Positions 1 through 9,426 of a stretch of DNA of 64,000 nt are shown here, piece after piece. The translations under genes were made by a program, and so were the position numbers. The notes beneath the pieces are model-generated. The model was not told the origin of the DNA. It made no database searches and worked only from the letters and a program-made list of their open reading frames with translations. The stretch is from Streptomyces globosus (GTDB lineage Bacteria; Actinomycetota; Actinomycetes; Streptomycetales; Streptomycetaceae). The stretch is taken from the NCBI RefSeq assembly GCF_003325375.1, contig NZ_CP030862.1, forward strand, positions 2,731,501 through 2,795,500, given 5' to 3'. Within the stretch, counting starts at the first letter, position 1, and every line of letters starts with the position of its first letter.

Positions 1-188
1 TCCCTGAGCACGTGGAAGATCAGCATGGATCGGCTGTTCAGCTGGAAGTCGTGGTCGACCAAGCGGCACACGTCCTCGAACAGGGCTGCTGGGCCCGGAC
101 CGAGATGCCGCAGTCGTTGAAGAATCCGCTCCCGACGAATGGAGCTGCTGTTATCCGCTGCGGGAAGGAAGGTTGGAGGCTCTTTCAC
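1..188 (-). CDS. Hypothetical protein, N-terminal part only (runs off the left edge)
   Basis: On the minus strand a frame opens at a GTG at 188-186 and stays open to the window edge, giving 62 codons. An in-frame TAG lies upstream, so the GTG is the first usable start. The residues include RRERILQRLRHLGPGPAALF, then a stretch ending FQLNSRSMLIFHVLRE. This LGPGPAA...FEDVCRLV pattern reminds me of the N-terminus of large helical Streptomyces hypothetical proteins, but I cannot give a function. No convincing Shine-Dalgarno sequence precedes the GTG. The decayed IS3 element begins about 160 bp upstream, so the promoter region may have been disturbed by insertion. Confidence 0.45.
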   Translation of the reverse strand, partial: MKEPPTFLPAADNSSSIRRERILQRLRHLGPGPAALFEDVCRLVDHDFQLNSRSMLIFHVLR

Positions 189-348
189 TTGGCCATCATG
201 CCTGCGCTTGTCGTTTGGTGGGGGCTAACGGAGTCGACCGGGGTGCTGAGGGATTGTGGCGGGGAGTGGCAAGCCTGAGGAGTCTGCCGCACGATCGGGT
301 GAGATCCGATCTGGCAGGCTCTGTAGGGCATGTGGGAAGGGTGTCGCT

Positions 349-1507
349 GTGCCCGAGCCTTATCCGGAAGAGTTCCACCGGGGCGTCGTGCGGGTCCGCG
401 CGGAACCGCGGCCCGGGTGTGATGGTCGGGCAGGTCGCCGCCGATTTCGGGGTCCACCCGACGACGTTGTGGCAATGGATGCGCCGGCGGACATCGATGA
501 CGGGGCCAGGGCCGGGACCACCAGCCAGGAGACTACGGAACTGCGCGAGGCGCGTCGGCGGATCAGGTTGCTGGAGCAGGAGAGCGAGGTCCTGCGCTGG
601 GCCGCGGCCTATCTGTCGCAGGCTCATCGGCCGGGAAAAGGATCTACCCGCTTGTGAAGGAGCTGGCCGCGGACGGAACGCCCGTCTCGGTGACGTGCCG
701 GGTGCTGAAGCTCGCCAGGCAGCCGTACTACCGCTGGCTCGAGAAGCCGGTGCCCGACACCGTACTGGAACAGGCCTATCGCGCGGACGCGCTGTTCAGC
801 GCCCACCGTGAGGACCCGGAGTTCGGTTACCGGTTCCTGGCCGACGAAGCACGAGGCAGCGGGGCGGTGATGGCGGACCGGACCGCGTGGCGGATTTGCC
901 GGGACAACCGCTGGTGGAGCGTGTTCGGGAAGAAGCGCGGCCGGGGCAAGAAGGCCGGCCCGTGCACGACGATCTCGTGAGCCGCAACTTCACCGCGAGT
1001 GGCCCGAACCGGCTGTGGCTCGCCGACATCACCGAGCATGCCACCGGCGACGGCAAGCTGTACCTCTGCGCGATCAAGGACGTGTTCAGCAACAGGATCG
1101 TGGGCTACTCCATCGGCGCACGGATGAAGTCCCGCCTGGCCGTGACCGCTCTGGACAATGCCGTGGCCCGGCGTGAAAACGTCGACGGATGCATCCTGCA
1201 CAGCGATCGCGGCTCGCAATTTCGGCCCCGGAAGTTCGTCCAGGCACTCGAACGCCACCGGATGGCCGGATCGATAGGGAGAGTGGGGGCAGCCGTCGAC
1301 AACGCGGCCATGGAGTCCTTTTCAGCCTGCTGCAGAAGAACGTCCTCGACCGCCGCAGCTGGACCACCCGCGAGGAACTGCGGATCGCGATCGTGACGTG
1401 GATCGAGCGGACCTACCACCGACGCCGTCGACAAGCCGCACTCGGCCGACTGCCCCCCTGTCGAGTACGAGACCGTCATGACCACACCGGCCCTCCGGGC
1501 CGCGTGA
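349..1507 (+). pseudogene. Decayed IS3-family transposase (orfA and orfB, several frameshifts)
   Basis: Fragments of both IS3 transposase frames lie in order but in shifting frames. OrfA starts at GTG 349 (VPEPYPEEFHRGVVRVRAEP), shifts near 419 to give VGQVAADFGVHPTTLWQWMR (helix-turn-helix), and shifts back near 485 to a leucine-zipper-like ELREARRRIRLLEQESEVLR. OrfB starts around 654 (KELAADGTPVSVTCRVLKLA). It shifts near 965 into the integrase core, with [11 protein letters not shown] carrying the first Asp, HSDRGSQF the second and DNAAMESF the Glu. It shifts again near 1318 ([17 protein letters not shown]) and near 1457 to end VEYETVMTTPALRAA at TGA 1505-1507. All three DDE residues survive, but no single frame could make a transposase. 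I could not fix terminal inverted repeats; the bases just after 1507 look like an IS3 right end. Confidence 0.85.
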
Positions 1508-1970
1508 CTGAACCTGTCACCCGAACCTGCACCAGACCCTTCCTACCAGGACCTCTCCAGGACCAACAGGTGGGTCGGTGAAACGGAACCCGTCCCATGG
1601 GCGTGAGGTCGAGCAAGACTTCAAAAGGCGATGGCCCTCTTTCCGGGTTTGGAGACGATGCGGTCGTACGAGGCGCTGGGTGATGTCGTTGCGGCTGATG
1701 TCCCGCGAAGTCGAGCCTCGTGCGCTCCCGCGTCCTCCAGCGACGACGGCTGCGTCAGAGTCCCGATGCGGTAACCGGAGGCCTACTGCAGCCTCCGGCC
1801 ACGCCGACCTTGGGACACCGGGGTGAAGCCGTGAACTTGAAGGTGCCCGTGTGGGAGATAGAGGCGGATCAGCACTTCGCCGGACCGTGCTCCCTAGCGC
1901 TGGAGCCGGGCCTGGGCGAGCACGGGTCCGACTGACCACCGCGCACAGCCCGGCGGGCCCCGCACCGGGG
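1508..1970. other. Non-coding stretch between IS3 remnant and ATPase gene
   Basis: I see no gene I can defend here. Frames on both strands are open because of high GC but have no family-like motifs. It contains the hairpin at 1775-1798 and lies downstream of the minus-strand ATPase gene. Confidence 0.5.
1775..1798. terminator. Hairpin downstream of the ATPase gene
   Basis: CCGGAGGC (1775-1782) and GCCTCCGG (1791-1798) are perfect complements around an 8-base loop. It sits about 170 bp beyond the stop of the minus-strand ATPase gene and could end that transcript. There is no T-tract, as is usual in Streptomyces. Confidence 0.3.
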
Positions 1971-4900
1971 TCATTCCTCCATACGCTGAAGGTCGGCTGC
2001 CCGGTGGTCACCCACGGACGCCAACCCGTCGACGAGGCGTCGCCACCGTGCGATCTGGTCCGCTGCCATGGCATCACGCGAGTGAAGCGTCCCGAGCCAG
2101 TCGGGGAGGTACCAGCACCTGTTCGCGGCGATGCGGTGGTCGCCGTCGATCAGTCGTTCCGCCAAGCGGAGTCCCGTGTCCCTCTGCCATGCGAGCGGGG
2201 CGCACTTGCCGAGTTGTGCGAGTGCGTCGAGGGCCTTCGGTTCCCGACGGGCGAGCACAGTCCAGCGGTCCAGGAGACCGGTGAGGAGGTCGGGATGGAG
2301 CCAGTCCTCCCGGGCGCGGGCCAGGGTCGCGTCGATGTCGGTGTCACTCATGTCGATCTCGGGCGCGGGCAGGAGCGACCCCAGCGCGAGGCCGTCCCAG
2401 TGATGGCCGGTGCGCAGCCCGGTGCCCTCGCCAATGGCGTCGAGGGCGGCCTCCATGACGACGGGCCAGACGGCAGGGAGGGACGGGCGCAGGCTGTCGT
2501 CGTAGGTGAAGAGCACGGCGAGGTCGCGGAGGAACTGGTGCAGGGCGCGGCTGTTGGCTGCGAAGTGCCGTGCGTGTGCCTTGAGCGGCTCGGTGTCGCC
2601 GTTGACCGCCAGGTCGACGATGACGCGCGCGCTTCGCCTGCTGTGCCGGTTCTCGTACCCCTCCTTCGCCCAGTGGTCGGTGGCGCGGGCGTGAGCGGCG
2701 AGCAGGGTTTCGGTGAGTCCGTTCGCCCGATCCGCCACACAGCTGTCGCTGAGGGACGCCGAACAGGCGGCGACGAGCGGGGGGATCAGCGAGATCAGAT
2801 ACAGTCGCTCCGTCTCGACCTCGGGCAGCGTCCGCTCGTAGGGGCGGTCGAGTCGGGGACGCCCCCGTGTGCCGCTCGCCGGGTCCCAGTCGCCCAGTCG
2901 GCAGTCCTGCAGCCCCGCTTCCACGGCGTCGAGCGCCACCTGGTGCCGGCACGGGCCCGGCTGCCGGACGGTGTCGCACGGCGCGGCCCAGACGTATTCG
3001 AGACCCAGGGCGAACGCCATGCGCACCTCGTCGAAGTGGTTCGTGCTGCAGTGGGTCAGGACGTCGATGACCGCCTGGCGGTCGACGACAGCGTCTTCGG
3101 AGGTCACCGCCAGGAGCGCCGCCAGGCCGGTCGCCGCGGACCGGTCGGCCCCCATCGAGTAGTAGGAGGACGAGGCGTACCGGGTACGGCTCGGTTCGGT
3201 GATCGCCTTGATCAGGACGGTCGTCGCCCACCGCAGGTCGTCGGCGGGAACCCGGATCCGTTCGCGAACGTGTGCGACGGCAGCGGTGGCGGCGACGGCG
3301 GCGATCGGGTCGAGCCTGTCGAGAGGAAGCCCCGGCGTTTCGTCGCCCAAGGACCGCGCCAGGGCCAAGTCGGCCAGAAGCGTGTCGGGAGGGGCGGTGC
3401 GAGCCTCGGATCCGGCGTAGGCGTTCTGCAGGCGCAGGGCCTGGCCGACACGATCGAGCATCTCAGTCTCGGGCCGCATGCGAGTCGCCAACGGCTCAGG
3501 ATGCTGGTATTGCACGGTCAAGGTGCCGGCCGCGTCGCTTTCCAGGTGAAAGTTCTCCGGCCTGAACGTCGCTGCCCACACCTGGACCGCGGCGAGGACG
3601 CGGTCGGCCTCCGCGCCGTCCTGGGAGCCAGCGACCACTTCTTCCGCGCGGCGGACGAGTTTCTCTCCGGTAGCCGCGAGCTCGTTCAGCCGGCCCTGGT
3701 CCCCGGAGAGGAACGCGCGCATGGTGAGTTCGGCGGCGACATCGCGCGGGCTGCTTTGGCGACGGGACCGCCCCTCGAGATCGGTCTCGTCCGGTCCTTG
3801 TACGTGCAGTACTCCTTCACCGGCGACTCGTACGAACTCCAGCTGCCACACGTCCGGATCCCGCATCCAGGGAATCAGTAGATCGCCGGCTTGTTCCAGA
3901 TGGCGTACGAGGAACCCGACGACCAAACCGGGCATGGCCAAATTGCTGCAGTCGCGCAACAGCAGCTCCACGACCTGGGTGGGGGAGATGCCGGCGATGG
4001 CCACGAGCTGGTCCGCGAGGCGTTCGACCGCGAGCAACGCGCTCACGCAGGGGTACGGGCCGATCGACGACCCCCGGTACCAGGCCCATACGTGTTCGTC
4101 CCCAACGCAGTGTCGGACTCCGACCCCCGGCAGATCCAGTTCTGCTCCGGGTGCCTGGCCGTCGTCGCCGTGTCCCCCGACCCGGACGGCCGCCGCGTGG
4201 TCGAGCATTCGGTTGATCAGAGCCAGCGTAGGTACGGTGCGCGCCGTTAGCAGCGACCAGAAGGGTCCTCGGTACCACCCGGCCATCGGTTCGGTGATGC
4301 GTCCGCGGGCGCAGTGATCCCGGATGCCGTCGTCGAACGGGTACGAGCGGGACCAGCCGTATCCGTCATCTTCAGGGTCGTGCCTTTCGATGTAGTAGGA
4401 CTCGGCAAGGAGCAGTAGAAGATCCGGCTGATGTCTGGCCATCTCCGTTACGGCCCAGAAACTCTCCACGGCGGGCCTTAGATACTCACCGCCATCGTCG
4501 GCGATTCCCCTGAGGAACGCCTCGGCCCGGCCGTCGAGATCGGGGCCGAGTATCGCCAGGGCTTCCACCGCGAATTCGTCCGAGTGCTCCGGATCGGATG
4601 CGAGCACGCGGTCCCGCAGCAACTGTCGGATGGGGTCAGGACCGCTTGTGTCGACCTTCACTAGTCCGCGCAGCCACGTCAGTGCTAGTTCGCGGACGAT
4701 GCGGCTCATGTCTTGGCTGGTCCGTGGGCTGCTGCCGGAGTCGGCGTCGTGCGGGTAGCAGAAGGCCAACTTGACCAGGGGCGCGAGCACCAGCGGGTCG
4801 CCGACACCATAGGGCGCGTAACGTTGCATGGCCAACCGGATGAACGTACGCAATCCGGCTTGTCGGTCTGTCTGCAGCGCAGGCCGCACGCGGCCGAGTA

Positions 4901-7028
4901 CCTCCCCCGCGGCACCGAGAGTGAGGACCGCCTCCCACGGCACGTCCGACCACCGCTCGCCGTGGTCGGACGCGATCTCGTCGAACACGGTGCGCAGGTC
5001 GGCGAGCGAGCGTTCGACGTCATCGGCGCTGAGCAGGCGGGCCTGGCACGCGACGCGCGCGGCACGCAGTGCCCAGCGCGGCGCGTCGGCGGCCGAGAGG
5101 AGAACGAAGCCCTCTGTGACGAGCAGCCGCACCACCGCCATGTCCCGCACGAGATCGCTGGCGAACCGGTCGGACGGACTCCAGGCGCTGGTCGCGCCGA
5201 GTGGCGCCAGCAGACCGTCGGAGCGCAGTGAGGGCAAGGAGGCCGGGTCCGGTGATACGGCGGTCTCGCGGGGAAGCAGCTGGCGCCTGGCCAGCGCCTG
5301 GAGAGACTGGTCGCGAGCGTCGGGGGAGGGGCCTCCCGCCGTCATCACCTCTCCGCGGCGTACCAGGTTGCGCCAGACGGCGGCGAACAGGTCAGCCTCC
5401 GAAGCCGCGCCCTTGGGGGCCGCTGCGCCCGGACCTGCGCGCAACAGCATGTCCACCAGACCGGGCCTGCCCAGCAACCACCGCGTGCGCTCGTCACCGG
5501 CCCACTGCCTCAGCTGCGGAAAGACCTCGACGAGCCGCGTGATCTCGGCCGGAGTCAGCCGGGGGACCTCGTGCTCGCGCACGAGTTCCTCGACGGTTCC
5601 GCCGTCCCGCGTCACGCTCTCCGCGGCCTGTACGAGCACGTCACGTGCGGCTCCCGAACCGTCGGCACGGGTGACCGCCACCACGCCGAGCCCGGCGGCC
5701 ATGGCCGCCCGTGCGAGGTCCGAGAGCAGCTGGGCGCGTCCTTCCAGTACCGACTCCGCGCCGTCGACGACTAGCAGACGCCCCGTACCCACCGCAGAGG
5801 CGCCCAGCACCGAGGGAAGGCGGGCCCCGAGCAGCGCTTCGAATTCCGCGAGCGTTGCGGGTACCTCTCGCAGGTTCAGCACGGTGACCGCGACTCCGTC
5901 GGCTCGCAGTCGCGCGGCGGTACGCAAGGCTAGGGCGGACTTGCCGGCGTCGGGCTCGCCGTGGACGACCAGCGCGGTCGGCTGCAAGGCTACCGACCTC
6001 ATTTCGAAGGTCAGAGCGTTTCCGGCTTCGGCGCGCTCCAGCTCAAGGTTCTCGTCGGCACCGGTCAGCCGGAACCGCACGAGGTTCTCGGCCGTCTCCG
6101 CCAGGGCGTCGAGGGCACGCCACGCCGGGGCGTAGGACGGGGAGCGGTCGACGACCGCAGCCCCGGAGAGCTGCCTCCGGAGCATACTCTCGGTGACGGT
6201 GGCCGCTGTCGGGGCGTAACTCCGGGACAGTCTGCCCAGAGCTTCGAACAGGGTGGTGGAGCCCGCCACGGAGGCATCGGGAACGACACTCCGCAGGCGG
6301 GCCACGGCCGCCGTACGATCCGACTCGTCGGCCCCCTCCAGCCGCAGCTGCCACAACCAGAGCACGTGCAAGATCCGCCAGGTCAGCTCGGCGGCAGGCC
6401 GTTCGGTGCTGACCTTCGAACGGGTTGCCGCCTGAGCGATCAGCGCGTCCAGATGGGTCAGCCGCTTGCGAACCGCTTCGGTCGTGCGTCCCGGTTGCTT
6501 CATCACAGCGCGGAACGACTCCTCGTCGGGCTGCCCATGCGCGATCACGGCCAGCTCATGCACCTGCCGTACGGCGGGACTGGGAATGGCCACGGCGAGC
6601 GCCAGCCGCCAACGCCCCGCGCTGGCCTCGTCCCAGTGCTCCGTGACGATTCGCAGGTAGGACACGAGCAGGTCCGCCGTGGATTCATCGCTGGTCGTGA
6701 ACGCCGGGGCCCGGCGGACGCCAATCGACAACCTCCGCGGTGTTCCGTTTGCCGTGTCCCCACAGATGATCAGGTCGTCCACGGGGCTGAAACTGCTGTC
6801 CTGAAAGCGTACGGACACCGGCGTCACGTCATCGCCCAGTGCCGGTACGGGATCGCCGAGTAGGAGGTGCGCCAATAGGACGGCACCGAAGTCGTGCTCA
6901 AGGACCGTGCCACCGCCGCCGGTTGCGTACGGGCTGGCCACTTGCTCTGCTGCGTCGCGCCCCACCATCCTCGCATCATAGGACGCGCCACCGACAGTAC
7001 AGGCGGGCACGACGTCGTGCGGTTCCAT
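1971..7028 (-). CDS. Large STAND-type P-loop ATPase with nuclease-like N-terminal domain, probable defence protein
   Basis: This is a 1685-residue protein. Residues about 25-200 resemble the degenerate PD-(D/E)XK-like domains in front of STAND/Avs-type ATPases: FGAVLLAHLLLGD, a VDDLII acidic strand, then RRLSIGVRRAPAFTTSD where the ExK strand is expected. The usual Glu and Lys are not there, so nuclease activity is doubtful. Walker A is GEPDAGKSAL at about 351-360 and the Walker B-like strand is RLLVVDGAE at about 414. The remaining thousand residues are mostly helical with no motif I recognise, as in the sensor arms of STAND proteins. By family logic the long arm would sense a phage product and the N-terminus would be the effector; this is inference. 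The start is the first ATG; a second ATG-GTG pair 20 codons later (MVGRDAAEQ) is an alternative and neither has a strong ribosome site. The gene stands alone, divergent from 7176. Confidence 0.6.
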   Translation of the reverse strand: MEPHDVVPACTVGGASYDARMVGRDAAEQVASPYATGGGGTVLEHDFGAVLLAHLLLGDPVPALGDDVTPVSVRFQDSSFSPVDDLIICGDTANGTPRRLSIGVRRAPAFTTSDESTADLLVSYLRIVTEHWDEASAGRWRLALAVAIPSPAVRQVHELAVIAHGQPDEESFRAVMKQPGRTTEAVRKRLTHLDALIAQAATRSKVSTERPAAELTWRILHVLWLWQLRLEGADESDRTAAVARLRSVVPDASVAGSTTLFEALGRLSRSYAPTAATVTESMLRRQLSGAAVVDRSPSYAPAWRALDALAETAENLVRFRLTGADENLELERAEAGNALTFEMRSVALQPTALVVHGEPDAGKSALALRTAARLRADGVAVTVLNLREVPATLAEFEALLGARLPSVLGASAVGTGRLLVVDGAESVLEGRAQLLSDLARAAMAAGLGVVAVTRADGSGAARDVLVQAAESVTRDGGTVEELVREHEVPRLTPAEITRLVEVFPQLRQWAGDERTRWLLGRPGLVDMLLRAGPGAAAPKGAASEADLFAAVWRNLVRRGEVMTAGGPSPDARDQSLQALARRQLLPRETAVSPDPASLPSLRSDGLLAPLGATSAWSPSDRFASDLVRDMAVVRLLVTEGFVLLSAADAPRWALRAARVACQARLLSADDVERSLADLRTVFDEIASDHGERWSDVPWEAVLTLGAAGEVLGRVRPALQTDRQAGLRTFIRLAMQRYAPYGVGDPLVLAPLVKLAFCYPHDADSGSSPRTSQDMSRIVRELALTWLRGLVKVDTSGPDPIRQLLRDRVLASDPEHSDEFAVEALAILGPDLDGRAEAFLRGIADDGGEYLRPAVESFWAVTEMARHQPDLLLLLAESYYIERHDPEDDGYGWSRSYPFDDGIRDHCARGRITEPMAGWYRGPFWSLLTARTVPTLALINRMLDHAAAVRVGGHGDDGQAPGAELDLPGVGVRHCVGDEHVWAWYRGSSIGPYPCVSALLAVERLADQLVAIAGISPTQVVELLLRDCSNLAMPGLVVGFLVRHLEQAGDLLIPWMRDPDVWQLEFVRVAGEGVLHVQGPDETDLEGRSRRQSSPRDVAAELTMRAFLSGDQGRLNELAATGEKLVRRAEEVVAGSQDGAEADRVLAAVQVWAATFRPENFHLESDAAGTLTVQYQHPEPLATRMRPETEMLDRVGQALRLQNAYAGSEARTAPPDTLLADLALARSLGDETPGLPLDRLDPIAAVAATAAVAHVRERIRVPADDLRWATTVLIKAITEPSRTRYASSSYYSMGADRSAATGLAALLAVTSEDAVVDRQAVIDVLTHCSTNHFDEVRMAFALGLEYVWAAPCDTVRQPGPCRHQVALDAVEAGLQDCRLGDWDPASGTRGRPRLDRPYERTLPEVETERLYLISLIPPLVAACSASLSDSCVADRANGLTETLLAAHARATDHWAKEGYENRHSRRSARVIVDLAVNGDTEPLKAHARHFAANSRALHQFLRDLAVLFTYDDSLRPSLPAVWPVVMEAALDAIGEGTGLRTGHHWDGLALGSLLPAPEIDMSDTDIDATLARAREDWLHPDLLTGLLDRWTVLARREPKALDALAQLGKCAPLAWQRDTGLRLAERLIDGDHRIAANRCWYLPDWLGTLHSRDAMAADQIARWRRLVDGLASVGDHRAADLQRMEE

Positions 7029-7175
7029 GCCACGACCCGTCTCAGGTGGAGGGACGAAGGCGGCGACAGCCCCTGTCTCCTTCGTTCAGGCGAAGCGATC
7101 GCTATTTCGGCAGCGTTTCGACCTCAGAGTTTCTAGCGTCGGCAGCAGTGTTTCGCTGGGCGAGAGGACTCGAAC

Positions 7176-8061
7176 GTGACCGACCCTGCCGCAGGTGTGC
7201 GCCCACCCGCTGTAGCGCGCCGGCTTCCCGGCCGGGCAAAGCGGCGCATGGACGTCCTGCGCGAGTACGAGGAATTCAACTCTGATCGCCGCAGGGGGAT
7301 TCCTGCGGTCCTGTGGCCGTTCCTCGCGCCGGACCCGGACCGGTCGATGGCGGGTCCAGCTGGATTGCGCTTGCATCAAGGAGCTGCTGACACCGGACGA
7401 CCGCACCCCGCCGAGCGAGAGGCAGTGGCGGGGCCTTGGGGAGGGTGAAGCATTGCCGCAGGGACAGGTGTACTGCCGGCACGACGATTCCGTCGATGCC
7501 CCCTACCGCGACATCATTGAGTGGGGAGAACGGCGAGAGGTGAGCTTTCCCGCCGATCCGGTGGAGCCACCCGAATGGGCCGAAGTCGACGTGTGGGCCG
7601 TGATCCGCCATCATGAAGCACACACGTCGGCCTTCTGGAAGGTAACGCTGGCCTGCGGACACGTCGAAGAGGTCGTAGCGCCAACCCTCGACTGGAAACC
7701 CGATGACGGGCCGCGCTTGGCCGAGGCCACAAGGGTGAAACAGATGATCGAGGAATTCGAGCAGGCCTGGGCCTCAGACCCGATGCTTCAACCTGAAGCC
7801 GAACGTGAACACACCCGCCGGATGCTGGCGGCAGGCTGGCCGCGTCCAATGCCGGAACGGTGTTGCCATACCTGTCCCCACGCTCGCGCGATTGTCGCGT
7901 ATCAGCACGTGGGCTGGCTCATTCCACGCAATGAGGCGCCCAAGCCCGAAAACCCGCCGCCGGCTCGCGCTGTCTTGGAGCGCCGACTTCGCCAGGCCGA
8001 GGCCGAGGCGGAACGGCTGCGAGCGCAGCTGGCCCGGCACGAGGAGCGACGGGACGCCTGA
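7176..8061 (+). pseudogene. Hypothetical Cys/His-rich protein, interrupted by one frameshift near 7348
   Basis: A good ribosome site (GAGGA, 7 bases before) supports GTG 7176. That frame gives a sensible N-terminus including RRMDVLREYEEFNSD and FLAPDPDRS, then turns to low-complexity sequence. From about 7349 the neighbouring frame continues with WRVQLDCACIKELLTPDD and runs in phase to LPQGQVYCRHDDS and the TGA at 8059-8061. Removing one A at about 7348 would join DPDRS to WRVQLDC as one protein of about 294 residues. It contains two similar modules (W-V-x-L-x-C-x-C/H ... C-x-H and FWKVTLACGHVEEVV), then a CCHTCPHAR cysteine/histidine cluster and a C-terminal coiled coil rich in Ala, Glu and Arg. 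The modules suggest metal-binding folds; function unknown. An automatic annotation would probably call only 7453-8061 from a TTG. Confidence 0.55.
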
Positions 8062-8306
8062 CAGACGAGCCCCGGGACCTGCCGACACCTGGGACCAGGC
8101 GGCTCAGCGCGCTGAGGAGCACCGCACCACCGGCATGACGCCATCCTCCGCGCGTGCAGGCCCTCCAGCTCATCGCCGAGAACTGGACTACCGTCCACGA
8201 CCTCACGACTCGATCGGGCACGTCCTACTCCCAGCCCCATGAGCATTCTGGGGGCCAACTCCGAGACGCGTCGGCCCCCAGAGGTGTTGCGCGTCGACAG
8301 GCCCCT

Positions 8307-8713
8307 TCAGCGGTTCAACGCCGAGTCGAGGTGTTCCTGCACCGGCTCGAACAGGCCGTAGGGGATATACCGCGAGATCTCTGGATGGGCGACCCACGCC
8401 AGCTCGACGAGCTCGTCGGTGTCCGCCACATGCGCATTACCGCCGACCACCTCGCAGGCGGTATACGACATCCGACGGCCGGGTGGATCCGCTCGCCGAG
8501 CAGCTTCACCGCCTTCACGGCAAGCCCCGTCTCCTCCTGGGTCTCCCGTACGGCGGCGTCCTCGAGGGCTTCGTTGGGCTCGACCTCGCCGGCCGGGAAC
8601 TGCCAGGAGAGCTGGCCCTCGCTGACCCGCCGCCGGACCATCAGCACGCGGCCTTCGTACACCACGATGGCCGCGGCGATGCCCGGTCGCTCCTCAGCGC
8701 TTTGCTGCGTCAC
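8307..8713 (-). pseudogene. Nudix hydrolase, frameshifted in its C-terminal third
   Basis: The N-terminal 80 residues are a clear Nudix domain. The Nudix box runs from GEVEPNEALEDAAVRETQEE into TGL, with all the metal-binding glutamates, after a typical IAAAIVVYEGRVLMVRR strand. Near 8478 the frame changes. The open frame turns to nonsense (RIPPARWSAVMRMW), while the adjacent frame continues with family-like residues RRMSYTACEVVGGNAHVADT, DELVELAWV and SRYIPYGLFEPVQEHLDSAL, ending at TGA 8309-8307. A one-base change at about 8475-8482 therefore separates the two halves. It is the last gene of the minus-strand run that starts at 12423, 60 bases after the acetyltransferase. Substrate unknown; a nucleotide house-cleaning role would be usual. 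Confidence 0.75.
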
Positions 8714-8773
8714 GTCTACTCCTCCGGGGGGCCGGGATGGGCCGGAAGATCGTATCGACGCCCAGCGCGCCAG

Positions 8774-9409
8774 TCAGCGGAAGAGCGGGATGCAGTCAGG
8801 CAGCCCCGCTATTCCGACAGGCACCACGCTCGCGCAACCCTGCCAGTCGGCCGCCTCTATGACCTCCTCGTGGGCGTTGTAGCGGTGGCCGTCCACGGAG
8901 ATTCGGTGGACGCCGTTTGGGCGGTAGCCGAACTTTCGGGAGACCGCCCGGGAGGCAGCGTTGTCGGCGAAGGCGGTGGAGGTGACGCGGGCGGCGCCGA
9001 GGCCGTCGAAGGCGAGGGCCAGGGCTGCGGCGCGCATCTGGGTGCCGTAGCCGTGGCCCTGGAAGCGGCGGCCGAGCCAGAAGCCGGTCCGGGCCTCGCC
9101 GGTGATGGCGAAGTCGCGTGCGGAGAGGTTCTGCTGGCCGATGACCTGGCCGTCGTGGAAGACAGCCAGGAGCAGACGCCAGTTCTCGCGGGTCCAGTCG
9201 CCTCGCGCCCACCAGTGGTTCTGTACGACGTTCTTGGCCCGCTCGGCTGGCGGGGCGGAGGCCCAGGGCTGCGGGAAATACACAGCGCCGTCGGGGACGA
9301 CCCCGTCGGCGGCCACCTGGGCGAGCGCGTCGAGATCGTCGTCCGAAGGGAGTCGCAGGACGAGGTCGGCAGTGGTGAGCTGTAGGGCGGTGAGGGGCCA
9401 GTGGCGCAT
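8774..9409 (-). CDS. GNAT-family N-acetyltransferase (RimL-like)
   Basis: This 211-residue protein uses acetyl-CoA to acetylate an amine, probably on a protein N-terminus or small molecule. It starts MRHWPLTALQLTTADLVLRL, shows the GNAT strand NWRLLLAVFHDGQVIGQQNL, and has the acetyl-CoA pyrophosphate loop in FWLGRRFQGHGYGTQMRAAA (Q/R-x-x-G-x-G/A pattern near residue 125). NAASRAVSRKFGYRPNGVHR near residue 165 is the usual C-terminal GNAT helix. The open frame extends far upstream over other genes, so I set the start at the ATG at 9409, matching the family's N-terminus. It follows the VOC gene by 17 bases and is probably co-transcribed with it. Confidence 0.85.
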   Translation of the reverse strand: MRHWPLTALQLTTADLVLRLPSDDDLDALAQVAADGVVPDGAVYFPQPWASAPPAERAKNVVQNHWWARGDWTRENWRLLLAVFHDGQVIGQQNLSARDFAITGEARTGFWLGRRFQGHGYGTQMRAAALALAFDGLGAARVTSTAFADNAASRAVSRKFGYRPNGVHRISVDGHRYNAHEEVIEAADWQGCASVVPVGIAGLPDCIPLFR

Positions 9410-9426
9410 ACGTGGGCTCCGAGGGT

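Noticed and set aside
349..1560. Terminal inverted repeats for the IS3 remnant
   Set aside because: Bases after 1507 resemble an IS3 right end, but I could not find a matching left end, so the element's limits are not given.
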